64,000 nt of DNA from Garcia nutans (Eukaryota > Streptophyta > Magnoliopsida > Malpighiales > Euphorbiaceae): contig CANTUV010000051.1 in assembly GCA_947685225.1 (NCBI GenBank), forward strand, positions 7,378,001 to 7,442,000, given 5' to 3'. Under the pieces are notes generated by a model. That model had not been told where the DNA came from. It ran no database searches and worked only from the letters and a program-made list of their open reading frames with translations. Shown one piece after another: positions 22,182-32,796 of the stretch (its first letter is position 1; each line of letters starts with the position of its first letter). The translations under genes were made by a program, and so were the position numbers.

Positions 22182-25100
22182 ATGGATAAAGAAAATGTAG
22201 CTGCCGCCAAAGTTGAAAAGTGCAGTGCCCGAGTCACTCGAGCACAGGCTAAAGCCTTGGAGACTTCAGGGGCAATACTTAATGCCTCAAGACCTTCTTA
22301 TAAAGAAGATCAGAAGCGTGTTCTAAGAGTCAATACGAAAAGAACAGCATCAGACGATAACAGAGCTTGTGTCACTGCTCTACCTGGTCTTCAGCATAAG
22401 AGAAGGGCAGTGCTTAAAGATGTGACTAACTTAATTCGTGAGAATTCATCTACAAATCGAGGCAATGGAACTAAAGCTCAGGTAAGGGTATGCAGTTATC
22501 CAGTTGGCATTCCAAATTCTCATTAAAATTTGAAATATTTCAGGTTGGCATTTTGTCAAGGGATTTATTGTAGCTAATGTTACCAGTAGTTATTAACTGA
22601 TTCACATATTGGATGCTTGCTTAATAATCTGAGGTTACTGCCTGTTGGCATTTTCACAGACTAGCAAGCAGGCTAGAAAATGTACTGCAAAGAAGAACAC
22701 TGAGGTCGCTGCTGATATCTCCATGGAAATTTATGAGGGGGAAGAGGATGTGAAAACAAAGTTAGCTGAAGAACTATCAAAAATCAGGATGGTTGAAGCG
22801 CAACAGATCACTTCACCAGCAAAAACAGAAGAAAAACAACAAACAGACCTTGGCACAAGAGAAGGTGTTCTAGAAGGTGCAATGCTGGCTTCCTCCAAAC
22901 TTGCAGGACACCTAAGTCCTCAAAGGAAAGGTCTGTCTTTCTTTGTGATTTGCATGTGAAGATTATCTCAAATAATGTATGAGATTAAATTGATCACATT
23001 TTAATTTATTTACGCTGCAAGGGAAACATGACAATATTCGATGAAGGGAGCCAAATTTATTTTTCTAGTTAACATGGTTAATGTTTCACTAGTGATCGAG
23101 TAGATTAGCATTTAGTTTTTGAAAGAAAATTACATGCCTGTTAAATTATATTTCCTAGGTGCATTATTCTGTTCTTAATACACTACTAGGGTCCCAAAAA
23201 TTTTTATTTGCTTTTTTGCAGAAGAAAATAAGATTTGCAAGAAACAGGAGTCCTCAAGCGGTTTAGGCATAGTGGACATTGATTCAAATCTAAAAGATCC
23301 TCAAGTCTGTGGATTGTATGCCCCTGACATATATAACAACACAAAGGTTAAAGAGGTTAGTGCTTAATCATTACTCTGGTACTTGTTGCAATCCTTTTCT
23401 ATAATAATTGTCCAATCTAAAATATAAAAGACAAAATCTATTTCACCTCTTAAGCATATTGTTGTTGTTGTTGTTGTTTCTTCCTCAACTTTTAATTGCA
23501 CTGCTGCTGATGCTTTCATCTTTGAAAGTCAATATAAAAAGTTTTGCAAATCTATCAATTTACCATTGTTCTCTAGTTTGGCATTAGAGGCAATGTGGAG
23601 GTTTCCCCCTCAATGGGAATGAAAAAAAAAGACCGAAAAAACAATGTTATTAGTTTAGTTTGATGTTCAAATATCAAATTTACTAGGGAAGATGTTTATG
23701 AAAGACAGAAGTGGTGACTCAACAGCTCACTGCATATCACCCGACACATATGGTAATAACTCTATGACATCTCTGCTTCCTCAGCTTGACCAGAGACCTT
23801 CAACCAATTACATTGAAAGATTGCAGCATGATATCACTGCAAGCATGCGAGGAATTCTGATTGATTGGCTTGTCGAGGTGAGTTTATTCAAATATGAATA
23901 TGTTGAGAAATCTATCTGAGGCAAAGAATTCAAAACAAGGATAGCATTTTGATTTTAACTAAATACATTGCAACAAGTTGTTCATTTGTCCTTCAAATAG
24001 AAAGGAACGTTTTTGTATTTTCCAAAAAGATATTATCAACCTGAAAGCATTTTCATCACATATCTTGGTTGAGTTGTAGTTTTGCATGCCAACTTTTTTG
24101 CGGCAACCACAAATCAAAAGCAAGTTTGTTGGAAGATTTGATCTCCTTCCTCTTTCACCTTCTCCCATCCCTATATATTATTATCGACATTTTCAAGCTT
24201 TATAACTGTTTTCTCAATCTACTGGAAGCATAATACCAAGTTCTATTTAGTCAGAAAAGGAAGAATAGGGTCAACAAGAGACATTGAAATTTCTTACTAA
24301 TTTGTGCACTCATTTAAGCCAAAAGGCCCAAAACACATTTTCAGCTTTGATGATTCTCTACGAATTATTTTTATTGGACTAAGAGCTCCTTTATCTGATG
24401 ACTGGTTGAGATATTTTATTTTTATGGTACATTGACCAGAAATTGGGACCTTAGTATACAATGCTCTAGAATCTTAAGAATGCATAGATTTTTTCTCATC
24501 TAAGTATGAACCAAATATCAAGTCTTTTTATTGATTATTAAATGCAAATGGAGTAAAGACTGATAATTTACACGTTCCCTTTCAGGTTTCTGAAGAATAT
24601 AGGCTTGTTCCAGATACACTTTACCTTACAGTTAATCTCATTGATAGATTCCTCTCTGAAAATTATATTGAGAAACAAAGACTCCAATTGCTTGGTGTTT
24701 CTTGCATGCTAATTGCCTCGTAAGTTTCATGAGTGATTCTAAACTTATTGGAATGAAATGCACTGCTTTTTTTTTTTTTAGTTCTGAAATCAAATTACGG
24801 TTCATCTCATATTGAAGGTGGATAATGATGGAAATCGTTGGCCAAATTAGGATAATATGGCACATATTACAATTAAAAATTATTGATGTATATTTGATTA
24901 CTATACACTGACATATTTGATGTCTTACACTAGTTTGCATTGCCCTCCTTATTTCCATATTTTTCCAAAACATTCTTACACATGTTCAGGATGGAAGCAT
25001 TTTGGTGGCCTTAATAATATTTGTTTTCAGTGACATACATTTCAATATTTTATTGAATGAATTTTCCACTTATTATTGTTGCAGAAAGTATGAAGAAATT

Positions 25101-28100
25101 TGTGCACCAAGGGTTGAAGAATTTTGCTTCATCACTGACAATACTTATACCAGAAGAGAGGTGTAATTCTAGGACAGTTGACAATTTATATCCAAGTTGC
25201 CACATTATCTGCTACATTGACATTTTGTTAATTTTTGTTAGCTCAACCACATACTTTTATACCTTCAGCCTTCTTTTATGTTTTCATCTATATGAGTTGT
25301 TTGTCTTGGAAACATGAGAACTTATTTGCGACAGCTAGCATTACATAGCATTTCAGCTGCTAAGCCTAGATAACAAAGGCACAACTTTTTGAAGTTTTTT
25401 ATCGGGATGAATTTCTTTAATAAATTTCCTCTAGAGGCACCCAATATAAAGTAAAATATGACTTGTAAAATGTATGTTATATTCTTGGAGGATTCTCGAC
25501 AATTTTGCATTGTCAGAGTGACCTTCAAGGCAATCCATAGCATCTAGATTAAATCAAAGGGCTTTAGAGTATAGATCATGTGTTGTACCTAAAATCTAAT
25601 CTAAATCCTTTTTCAAATAGGAAATTTAGTTTCATGCTGCTGATATATAAGGTTTCTAATCAGTAGTATGGCAGGTATTGAAAATGGAGAGTCAAGTTCT
25701 GAATTTCTTGTGCTTTCAGATCTCTGTTCCTACCACAAAAACATTTCTGAGGTAAAATATTATCTTCTGCTGTTGGCTAAGTCCCATTTGATAGTGAAAT
25801 TACTTATCTTTTTGCACCTAATGATTGGTCTTCAGGAGATTCATTCAAGCAGCACAAGCTTCTTACAAGGTATCTTTTAATGGAAACTATTGTTTCTAAC
25901 ATCACTATTTGGAAACTACCTATTCATACAATTAAATTATTTCCTAACTCTTCTTCAATATAGGTGCCATGTATTGAACTGGAGTTCCTGGCAAATTATT
26001 TAGCAGAACTGACTACTGTTGAATATGACTTTCTAAAGTTCCTACCTTCCCTTATAGCCGCTTCTGCTGTGTTCCTTGCAAGATGGACACTTGATCGGTC
26101 AGACCACCCATGGGTCAGCCTTCTTCTGCCCCTTTTGGTTCCATTTGAGTTTTAACTTTATTTTTCTCTTTTTCTTTCATCAATATAGAAATTGCAAAAA
26201 CATTCTAATGTGTATATTGCAGAATCCAACTCTAGAGCACTATACGAGTTACAATGCATCAGAACTGAAAAATACAGTATTTGCACTTGAAGATTTGCAG
26301 CTGAGCACCAATGTTTGCTCCCTAAATGCTATACGTGAAAAGTATAGACAAGAAAAGGTAACATAAATTGCCAATTTCTTTCTATTTGAGCTGATAAACA
26401 TTGACATTATCTTCCTACAAATAAAACTATCTTAAAAATATGGTTAGCTAGTTCTTTAAAATTAATAACCATGTCACTATTCCCATTTTTTTTATTTGAG
26501 CATTGCAGTATAGAAGAGGATAATCGAACTTGAATCTATATAGCAGACTGCTCCCATTAACATCTGAATCAAATAACGTGAAAAGAAAAATATGAGCACA
26601 TTACATTTTTCAAGCAAGTAATATGCATTCATAGTCTCCAAGTTTTAGTTTCCATTGTCGTCCTTAATTTTTAATTTAAAATGCAAAGCTCCTCAAATTT
26701 AAATTTTAATTGAGATTCCAGTAAATCTTCAGTTAAAAGATTTTGTGATTTTGTCTAGAGCACCTTTAAGATGTGGCATCGACGTTAAGGAGGACGTATC
26801 AGTGCCACGTGTCCACTTATTCTCTCCCTCATTTTTTTAATCTTTAGTTCGTTAAGAGTATTTTTCATTCGTAAATTTTGAAGGTTATCCTATTGTTGTT
26901 CCTAATTTTCAATTTTGAAGATTTAGAGTATTGTATCAATATGCTAAGATCGTAGATATGAGAACAGCATGGCCAATAATTTTTTACTTTTTATTTTTTA
27001 AAATTTTTTATTTCTTAAAAGTAAAATAAAATATAATCAAATTTGATTTTTTTTTCTAATTATAATATTTCTGATTTTAAATAAAATAAATTGTATTTTT
27101 TTTTGAAAAATTTATATTTCTAAAATAAAATATAATTAATTTGATTTTTTCATTATTTTTTTCAAATTATAATATCTCTAATTCTTTAATATAACATGAT
27201 AAATTTGACTTTTTAGTTTTTTTTCGCTTAATAAAATTAAATTAGTTTTAATTTTTCAGTTTCTTTTAGAACTCAACTCAATAAAATCTTAATTTCAAGT
27301 TAATTGAGGTCGGTTATATGAATTTTTCTTTTCTACTCAATACGATTTCTGGTTATCTCTTATGATAGATGTAGCATTTTAAGATAATTTTGGACCACAT
27401 TTTACTAAGTCAGTTTAGGTTTACCTCTGTTTCTCTTAGCTATATTTAATCTAACTTGTTCTGTTTTTTTAACCGGTGTATCACTAGGTTTTCATTTCAC
27501 ATAGTCAAACCATCTCAATCTATGCTCTCTTATCTTATCCTCAATAGGTGCTATCTCCACTTTTTCTCTAATGCATTTATTGCGAATTTTATCCATCCTA
27601 GCATGACCACACATCCATTTTATCATTCTCATTTTCGCAATATGTATTTTACTCATATATTTTTCTTTTATTGCCCAACACTAGCTACCATACATCATCG
27701 CATATTATATTGCAGTGCGGTAAAACTTTCCTTTTAATTTAATTGACATCTTTCGATCATATAGAATTCCTGTAGCACCCCTCCATTTTATCCAACCAGT
27801 TTTAATCCTATGATATACATCTTCTTCATGACCCCCATCTTCTTGAAGATTAGAGCTAATGTATTTAAAATAAGTACTATGAGGTACTGCAATTTTGTCT
27901 AAAACAATTTCGTCTCTTTTTGTATTCTTGCTATTAAATTTATAATTCATGTACTTAGTCTTAGTCTTACTTAGCATAAAACCCTTAGATTTCAAAGTGC
28001 TTCTCCATAACTTTAACTTTTGACTTACCCCTACTTGAGTCTCATCTATTAATACAATATCATTTGCAAACATCATGCACCAAGAGATGTCATTCTGTAT

Positions 28101-30619
28101 ATGTCTTGTTAGCTCATTCATGACCAAAGCGAAAAGATAAGAGCTCAAAATTGAATCTTGGTGTAATCCAATAGAAACAGAAAAATCTTTAGTATCCTCT
28201 CCCACAATGCGGACACTGGTGATGACTTTCTCATACATATCCTTCAAAACTTGGATATATCGTATAGATATTCCCCTACGCTCTAGGGCCCATCGTAAAA
28301 TTTCTCTAGGGATTTTATCATACGCCTTTTCCAAGTCAATAAAAATCATATGTAAGTCTTTTTTCATCTCTCTATACTTTTCCATCAAATCTCTTATAAG
28401 AAAAATAACTTCCATCGTTGATCGACTAGGCATAAAGTCAAACTGATTTGAGAAAATACAAGTATCTAACCGCAAACGGTGTTCTACAACTTTCTCCTAC
28501 AATTTTATAGTGTGACTCATAAGTTTTATACCTCTATAATTTAAGCAATTCTGAATATCTTCTTTATTTTTAAAAATAGGTATTAAATTATTTTGTCTCC
28601 ATTCATTAGGCATTTACTTTGTACTTAAGATCTTATTGAACAAAGATATCAACTATGCAACTCATGTATCTTCCAAACATTTTTAAACCTCAATAGGTAT
28701 CCCATTTGGTCCACAAAAAATTATAAGATCAAAATAAAATTAAATAAAAAAGGAAATTATAAAACGTAAATAAAAAAAATTATTTTTGACGCTTAACCGA
28801 TCATTACTTTTTAATTTTTTCTAAATAGTAAAAAGAAAATAAATTAACCAAAAAAAACTTTTTATAAGCTTTTAAAATTATCTCTAGATTATATTTTTTG
28901 CCATCAAGAAAATAGATCAAATTAATTATATTTTATGTTAAAAATATTAAAAAAATGCTTTAATTTTGTTAAAAAAAATCAAATTTATATTTTCTAAAAT
29001 ATCAAAGATAATATAATTAAAAAATTAAATTTATTTTATTTTAATTTATTTTAAATAGCACAGAAAAAAAAAAGGACTTACATAAATAAAAAAAATTAAT
29101 TGGTCAATACAAGTCTAGAATCTACACGGTTGACATATTTATACAATATTCTAAATATTAGGGTGGTTTGAGTTGCAAATAAAAAATCAAATATGATAAT
29201 GGGATAACATTCAAAAGTTGAGAACTCTAAGTTAGGGATGCGCAAATAGCTTGAATCAATTTGATTCGATCACTATTCTAATAAACTTCATTGATCGTAT
29301 TAGTTTTAAGTTGATTGAGTTGATCAGTTTTAGAGGATGTTTCTCAAAACTTAAAAGCTGGTCAAAACTGATTATAAGCAGTTTTTAGATTATAAGTTGT
29401 TTATTTAAGTGTTTCTGAAAATTTAAATAGTATATTATAATCTAATTTTAATCAGTTTTTTAAAAGTTGGGTTTTGCTACTTTTTTTTAAGCAGTTTTGA
29501 CCAAGTAAAAGACCATACTATCCCTACCTAATATTTAATATTTCAAATTTGCCAACCCTATACACTTTAGTTCCCATCAAAATTCTTTTACCTTTATTCT
29601 TCTCTCTTAAAAATATTTTTAGGATTCTAATTAATTTGATAATATTTACATGTTAGTTTTTTATTTGTATAATTTATTGATAACACCAATATTATTATTA
29701 TTATTAAATAAATTTTATTATTATTATTATTGCAAAATAAATTTTAAATTGACATTTAAAAAATTATTTTTATACAATAAATAAATTCAGGGACAGTTTG
29801 GTCATTTTGACAGTTTCTGCAATTAAAAACTGATTATAAGCTGATTTTATAGAAACACTTAACTATTATAAACTGATTATCAGCTGATTATTAACTAATT
29901 TACAGAAATGCTTAACTGCTTATTTTTAATCTGATTATAATTTAAAAATCACTTATTTACAATAAGCTGAAAAGCTCCAATTTTGAGAAACACCTTCTTA
30001 GTTATATATTTACAAATTAAAATCGATTAAATCTGACCGAATCTGACGAATATAGTTGATTTTGAGGAATAAATTTTTCAACTCCATCTATAGTGTTCGA
30101 TTTAGCGGACTATTAAAAACTGACTAATTTAATATATTCTCATTTCTATTCTGAGTAAAGGTATTAAAAAGAGAATAAATAAGACGTGATCGTAATATGA
30201 TAGTAATATGGTGCTAACACGATGTCATATGTCTTTGTCATGTGAGATGTCACATCAGATACTCAAGGGTGCTTGAAACGGAATCCTTTTAATTCGAAGT
30301 TTATTGAAAATTTAATTAAAATTTGAAAAATGTTACATATAAAAATGGGGAATCCTCCTAAACTTAGTATATAAAACGTTTGTAATATACTAGTTCAAGG
30401 AACAGTAACCTAGGCATAATCAGGCCTAAAACTTTAATGTTTGGTTTGCTATGGGAACTTTATAGATTGCAAGTCCAAGAATAAAATTTAATTTTATTGT
30501 TGCAATAGTATGAATTATAGTAGAATTTTACAATATATTTATGTAAATTGTAATGACCATGACAGTTCAAGTGCGTGGCGACTTTGATCTCTGAACAACG
30601 AGTTTTATCGCTCTTCTAA
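22182..30619 (+). CDS. CYCA2: A2-type cyclin (mitotic cyclin A)
   Basis: Cell-cycle regulator that binds and activates a CDK in S/G2/M. Coding exons: 22182-22481, 22660-22930, 23222-23355, 23785-23877, 24586-24719, 25085-25160, 25675-25751, 25836-25869, 25964-26113, 26223-26357, 30566-30619. Phases agree throughout and total 1458 bp, 485 aa, a normal CYCA2 length. Visible parts: destruction box RAVLKDVTN (75-83); cyclin box beginning MRGILIDWLVE (256-266) with the A-type LVEVSEEY signature across exons 4-5; then VNLIDRFLS, SKYEEICAPRVEEF, the second cyclin fold (LANYLAELT, LIAASAVFLARW) and the C-terminal FKCVATL...SLF in the last exon. That exon lies 4208 bp beyond exon 10 because of transposon insertions. 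An in-frame 31-codon extension upstream of exon 4 (from 23692) is an alternative. The splice model is mine, from sequence signals and family conservation. Confidence 0.93.
23460..23478 (+). repeat. (TTG)n microsatellite in cyclin intron 3
   Basis: Six TTG units run almost uninterrupted within the intron between exons 3 and 4. Confidence 0.9.
27300..28730 (-). pseudogene. RTE-clade LINE reverse transcriptase fragment
   Basis: On the minus strand the frame 28475-27705 encodes an RT with the plant RTE hallmarks DFMPSRSTMEVIFLIRDLMEK, DLHMIFIDLEKAYDKIPRE and MNELTRHIQNDISWCMMFAND. Degenerate flanks extend it: upstream a GPNGIPIEV-like segment with stops (to about 28720), downstream a WMCGHARMDKIRNK / EHRLRWFDYV segment (to about 27300). 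The catalytic FADD reads FAND and GLHQG reads GLHQD, so it is inactive. It lies antisense within the last cyclin intron. No endonuclease domain was found, consistent with 5' truncation. Confidence 0.85.
28731..29329. other. AT-rich part of cyclin intron 10
   Basis: Low-complexity sequence with A/T runs, between the RTE fragment and the MITE. Nothing coding is seen. A TTAGGGATGCGCAAATAG stretch at about 29231-29250 resembles a hAT-type terminus, but no partner end was identified. Confidence 0.5.
29333..29997. mobile_element. Tourist-like (PIF/Harbinger) MITE
   Basis: A 665-bp element with terminal inverted repeats GAGGATGTTTCTCAAAA and, on the other strand, GAAGGTGTTTCTCAAAA (15 of 17 matching). 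It is flanked on both sides by TTA (29330-29332 and 29998-30000), the 3-bp target preference of PIF/Harbinger. The interior is non-coding, with repeated CTGATTATAAGC-type motifs in both orientations. Confidence 0.8.
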
Positions 30620-30960
30620 AATATTTGAAGGATAGGCTGGCCTTCTTTAACATCATAACACCTTAAACTTGAAGGTGATCCTAATTCTAATCACAAACAC
30701 TTCCTATTTTTTTCATTTCTCTTTCTTTTTTAATGAAAAGTTGTCAAATTACTGTGTCATTTTTGTAACATCTAATCTTATTCTGGTGCTTACAAAAAAA
30801 AAAAAAAAATTGTAACCAGTAACACTAATGTGTTTTAAGCAGAAAAATAATGTTGTTCAGAACTTTCTCAGTGCCATTGTTTCGGGGAAGTTTTAACAGT
30901 AGCTAGAGATTAATCACTTGATTGCAACTTGGCGCCGGGAAATGTACTTATATTGGAGAT
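30620..30960 (+). other. Probable cyclin 3' UTR
   Basis: This follows the TAA at 30617-30619. The sequence is less AT-rich than the flanks and contains no open frame. A poly-A run at about 30796-30810 is genomic. The true 3' end cannot be fixed from sequence alone. Confidence 0.4.
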
Positions 30961-30999
30961 CAGTTTTTATGTAAACCTTGTGAATTATATTCAAGGAAA

Positions 31000-31683
31000 A
31001 GCACAAAAAAAAATTACTTTTATTTCTTCGTACTGAGAATTTGTTTATATTGTGTTTGCATCTTTGTTATAAAACTATAGTTTAGGGTAAATATAGATGC
31101 AGATGATTAATGATGTTTTATTATAGCATTGAACTTAATAACGTGTACAATATATTGTATTTAGCAGGCTAAACTATAGTCCCATTGGTACAAAAAGAAA
31201 AGTTAGGATTTCTTGAATTTAATTTAGTGGGTTTAATTATAAAATTTTTTGTTTTACTAATTTTCCCGAGTGTTTCAATATTAATAATTAAAAGTTATTG
31301 AAAAATGTCATAATAAATTAATAATTGGCAGTTTATATATTTTATTTATAAAAATAGCATGCATTAATCTAATTAAGAAGAAAAAAAACATATAATAAAA
31401 AGATATAAATAATTATTTTTTTAAGGTGGATGATAATTGATTTAATTTTTTTTATGTGCTCTGTTTTCTTTATAGTGATAATGTATTTTTTTTTTCATTT
31501 TAATTGCCACTAGAATTAATAGAGAATGAGAAATACCTTATCTACTTTATAAAAAAAAATCACTCATTTCCTTTTGGATTTCTCGCACCAAATCAAACAT
31601 CACCATATGTACTGTACTTCATAAATTTACCAAGTTTAAAAGCTGGGGTGGGATTATTTGTACTTTTTGTTAAAGCATCCGTA

Positions 31684-31714
<31 letters not shown>

Positions 31715-32780
31715 CAATATAAATATAAAACAATCAATTCTAAGAGTTAATACTTGAACAACTCATTTTTATATTAATTAGATTATATTTTTATAATTTT
31801 TAGATGTGAGATTATTTATATTTCAATTATTATAGGGTAGTTCAACCATATATATTTTTAATGTTGGCAATATCTATCATAAGAGTGTTAAATTATGTTT
31901 ATTTTCAGGATATCATTCATTATTTTTTTTATGATGCAATTTTATTTTTTATTTTCAATTATTTATTTCTTATACAATAAAAATTAAAATTTGATTTTCA
32001 TGACATATGCAGCAGTAATCACAAAATGTATAATTTATTTTCAATTTTAAAAATATATTATATATTTAAGTAATAAAAGTAAAAGTAGTAATTTAAAATA
32101 ATATTTTATGAAATATTACTATATTATACTTCTTATTTAAAAAAAACCCTTGTAATTTTAAAATACTTAAAATATTTCTTTTATATATTTAATTCTTTAA
32201 TATATATATTATCTTTGTGATTGTTATACCTTTGTTACATTACAAAATAATTATTTTTATAATTATATGGAAATATGATAGTTCTTATCTTTTAAAATTT
32301 TGTCATCATTTACTTAGTCAAATACATCATTTTTATATAAATATTTTGTAATAATTTATAAGTATAAAAAAGATATTTTCTTTATTACAAATAAAATTTC
32401 ATTCAAATCTAAATCATTATATTTGTTTTTTAAAATTATTATAAAAAAAGATATATTTTATTTTAGTACTGAATTTTATTATTTTAAAACATTTACCTAT
32501 AAAAATGGATAAATGATGAAAAGAAAGCTATAGTTTTTTCCTTTTCTTTCTGGGGTAAAGGAAGAGATAATTAGTGAATTAGCTGACTAAAAAAAAAGCA
32601 TAATTCCACTGCATGGCCCTTCCCATAACCTTAACAAGGAAGCAATTAACACCGACACCGTAGCAACACAAAATACAACACCATCACAACATGTTACAAC
32701 AACTCACTGTCACATGACAATATCCAAAAAAAAAAAAACCCACAACCCTAAACTGCAGCACTTTGCATACTTTTTCTCTC
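31000..32780. other. AT-rich intergenic DNA, no gene seen
   Basis: Low-complexity sequence between the convergent cyclin and PP2A genes. A (TA)n microsatellite is at about 31685-31711. The 72-codon frame across it is a microsatellite artefact. Confidence 0.65.
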
Positions 32781-32796
32781 CCTTAAAAATGACAAC

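Larger units (their letters stand above)
26640..30400. mobile_element. Degenerate inverted-repeat element in cyclin intron 10
   Basis: Sequence at about 26690-26830 aligns with the reverse complement of about 30160-30330; for example AAATTTTAATTGAG...TTAAAAG...AGCACC pairs with AAATTTTAATTAAA...TTAAAAGG...AGCACCC. About 26875-26910 (TTTTGAAGGTTATCC) aligns with the reverse complement of about 29195-29215. The long diverged inverted arms suggest an old MULE-like or foldback transposon of about 3.8 kb into which the LINE fragment and MITE later inserted. The exact ends and family are uncertain. Confidence 0.45.
26358..30565 (+). other. Last cyclin intron, 4.2 kb, expanded by transposons
   Basis: The donor AAG|GTAACA follows exon 10 and the acceptor GACAG precedes 30566. 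All other coding introns are 84-740 bp. This one holds an RTE LINE fragment, a Tourist-like MITE and two diverged inverted arms. Retention would stop translation after two extra codons (GTA ACA TAA), and use of the AG at 26508 would add only YRRG. Either product would lack only the conserved C-terminal tail. Confidence 0.85.

Noticed and set aside
22645..22959. Apparently separate 104-codon gene starting MAFSQTSK
   Set aside because: It is cyclin exon 2 read through its flanking introns; the AG at 22658-22659 and the donor at 22931 define the real exon.
26509..26523. Short terminal exon YRRG-stop after cyclin exon 10
   Set aside because: A CATTGCAG acceptor exists, but the conserved cyclin tail is found in phase at 30566-30619, which is the better last exon.
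27456..27737. 93-codon + strand frame in the cyclin intron
   Set aside because: It is the opposite strand of the RTE LINE C-terminal region.
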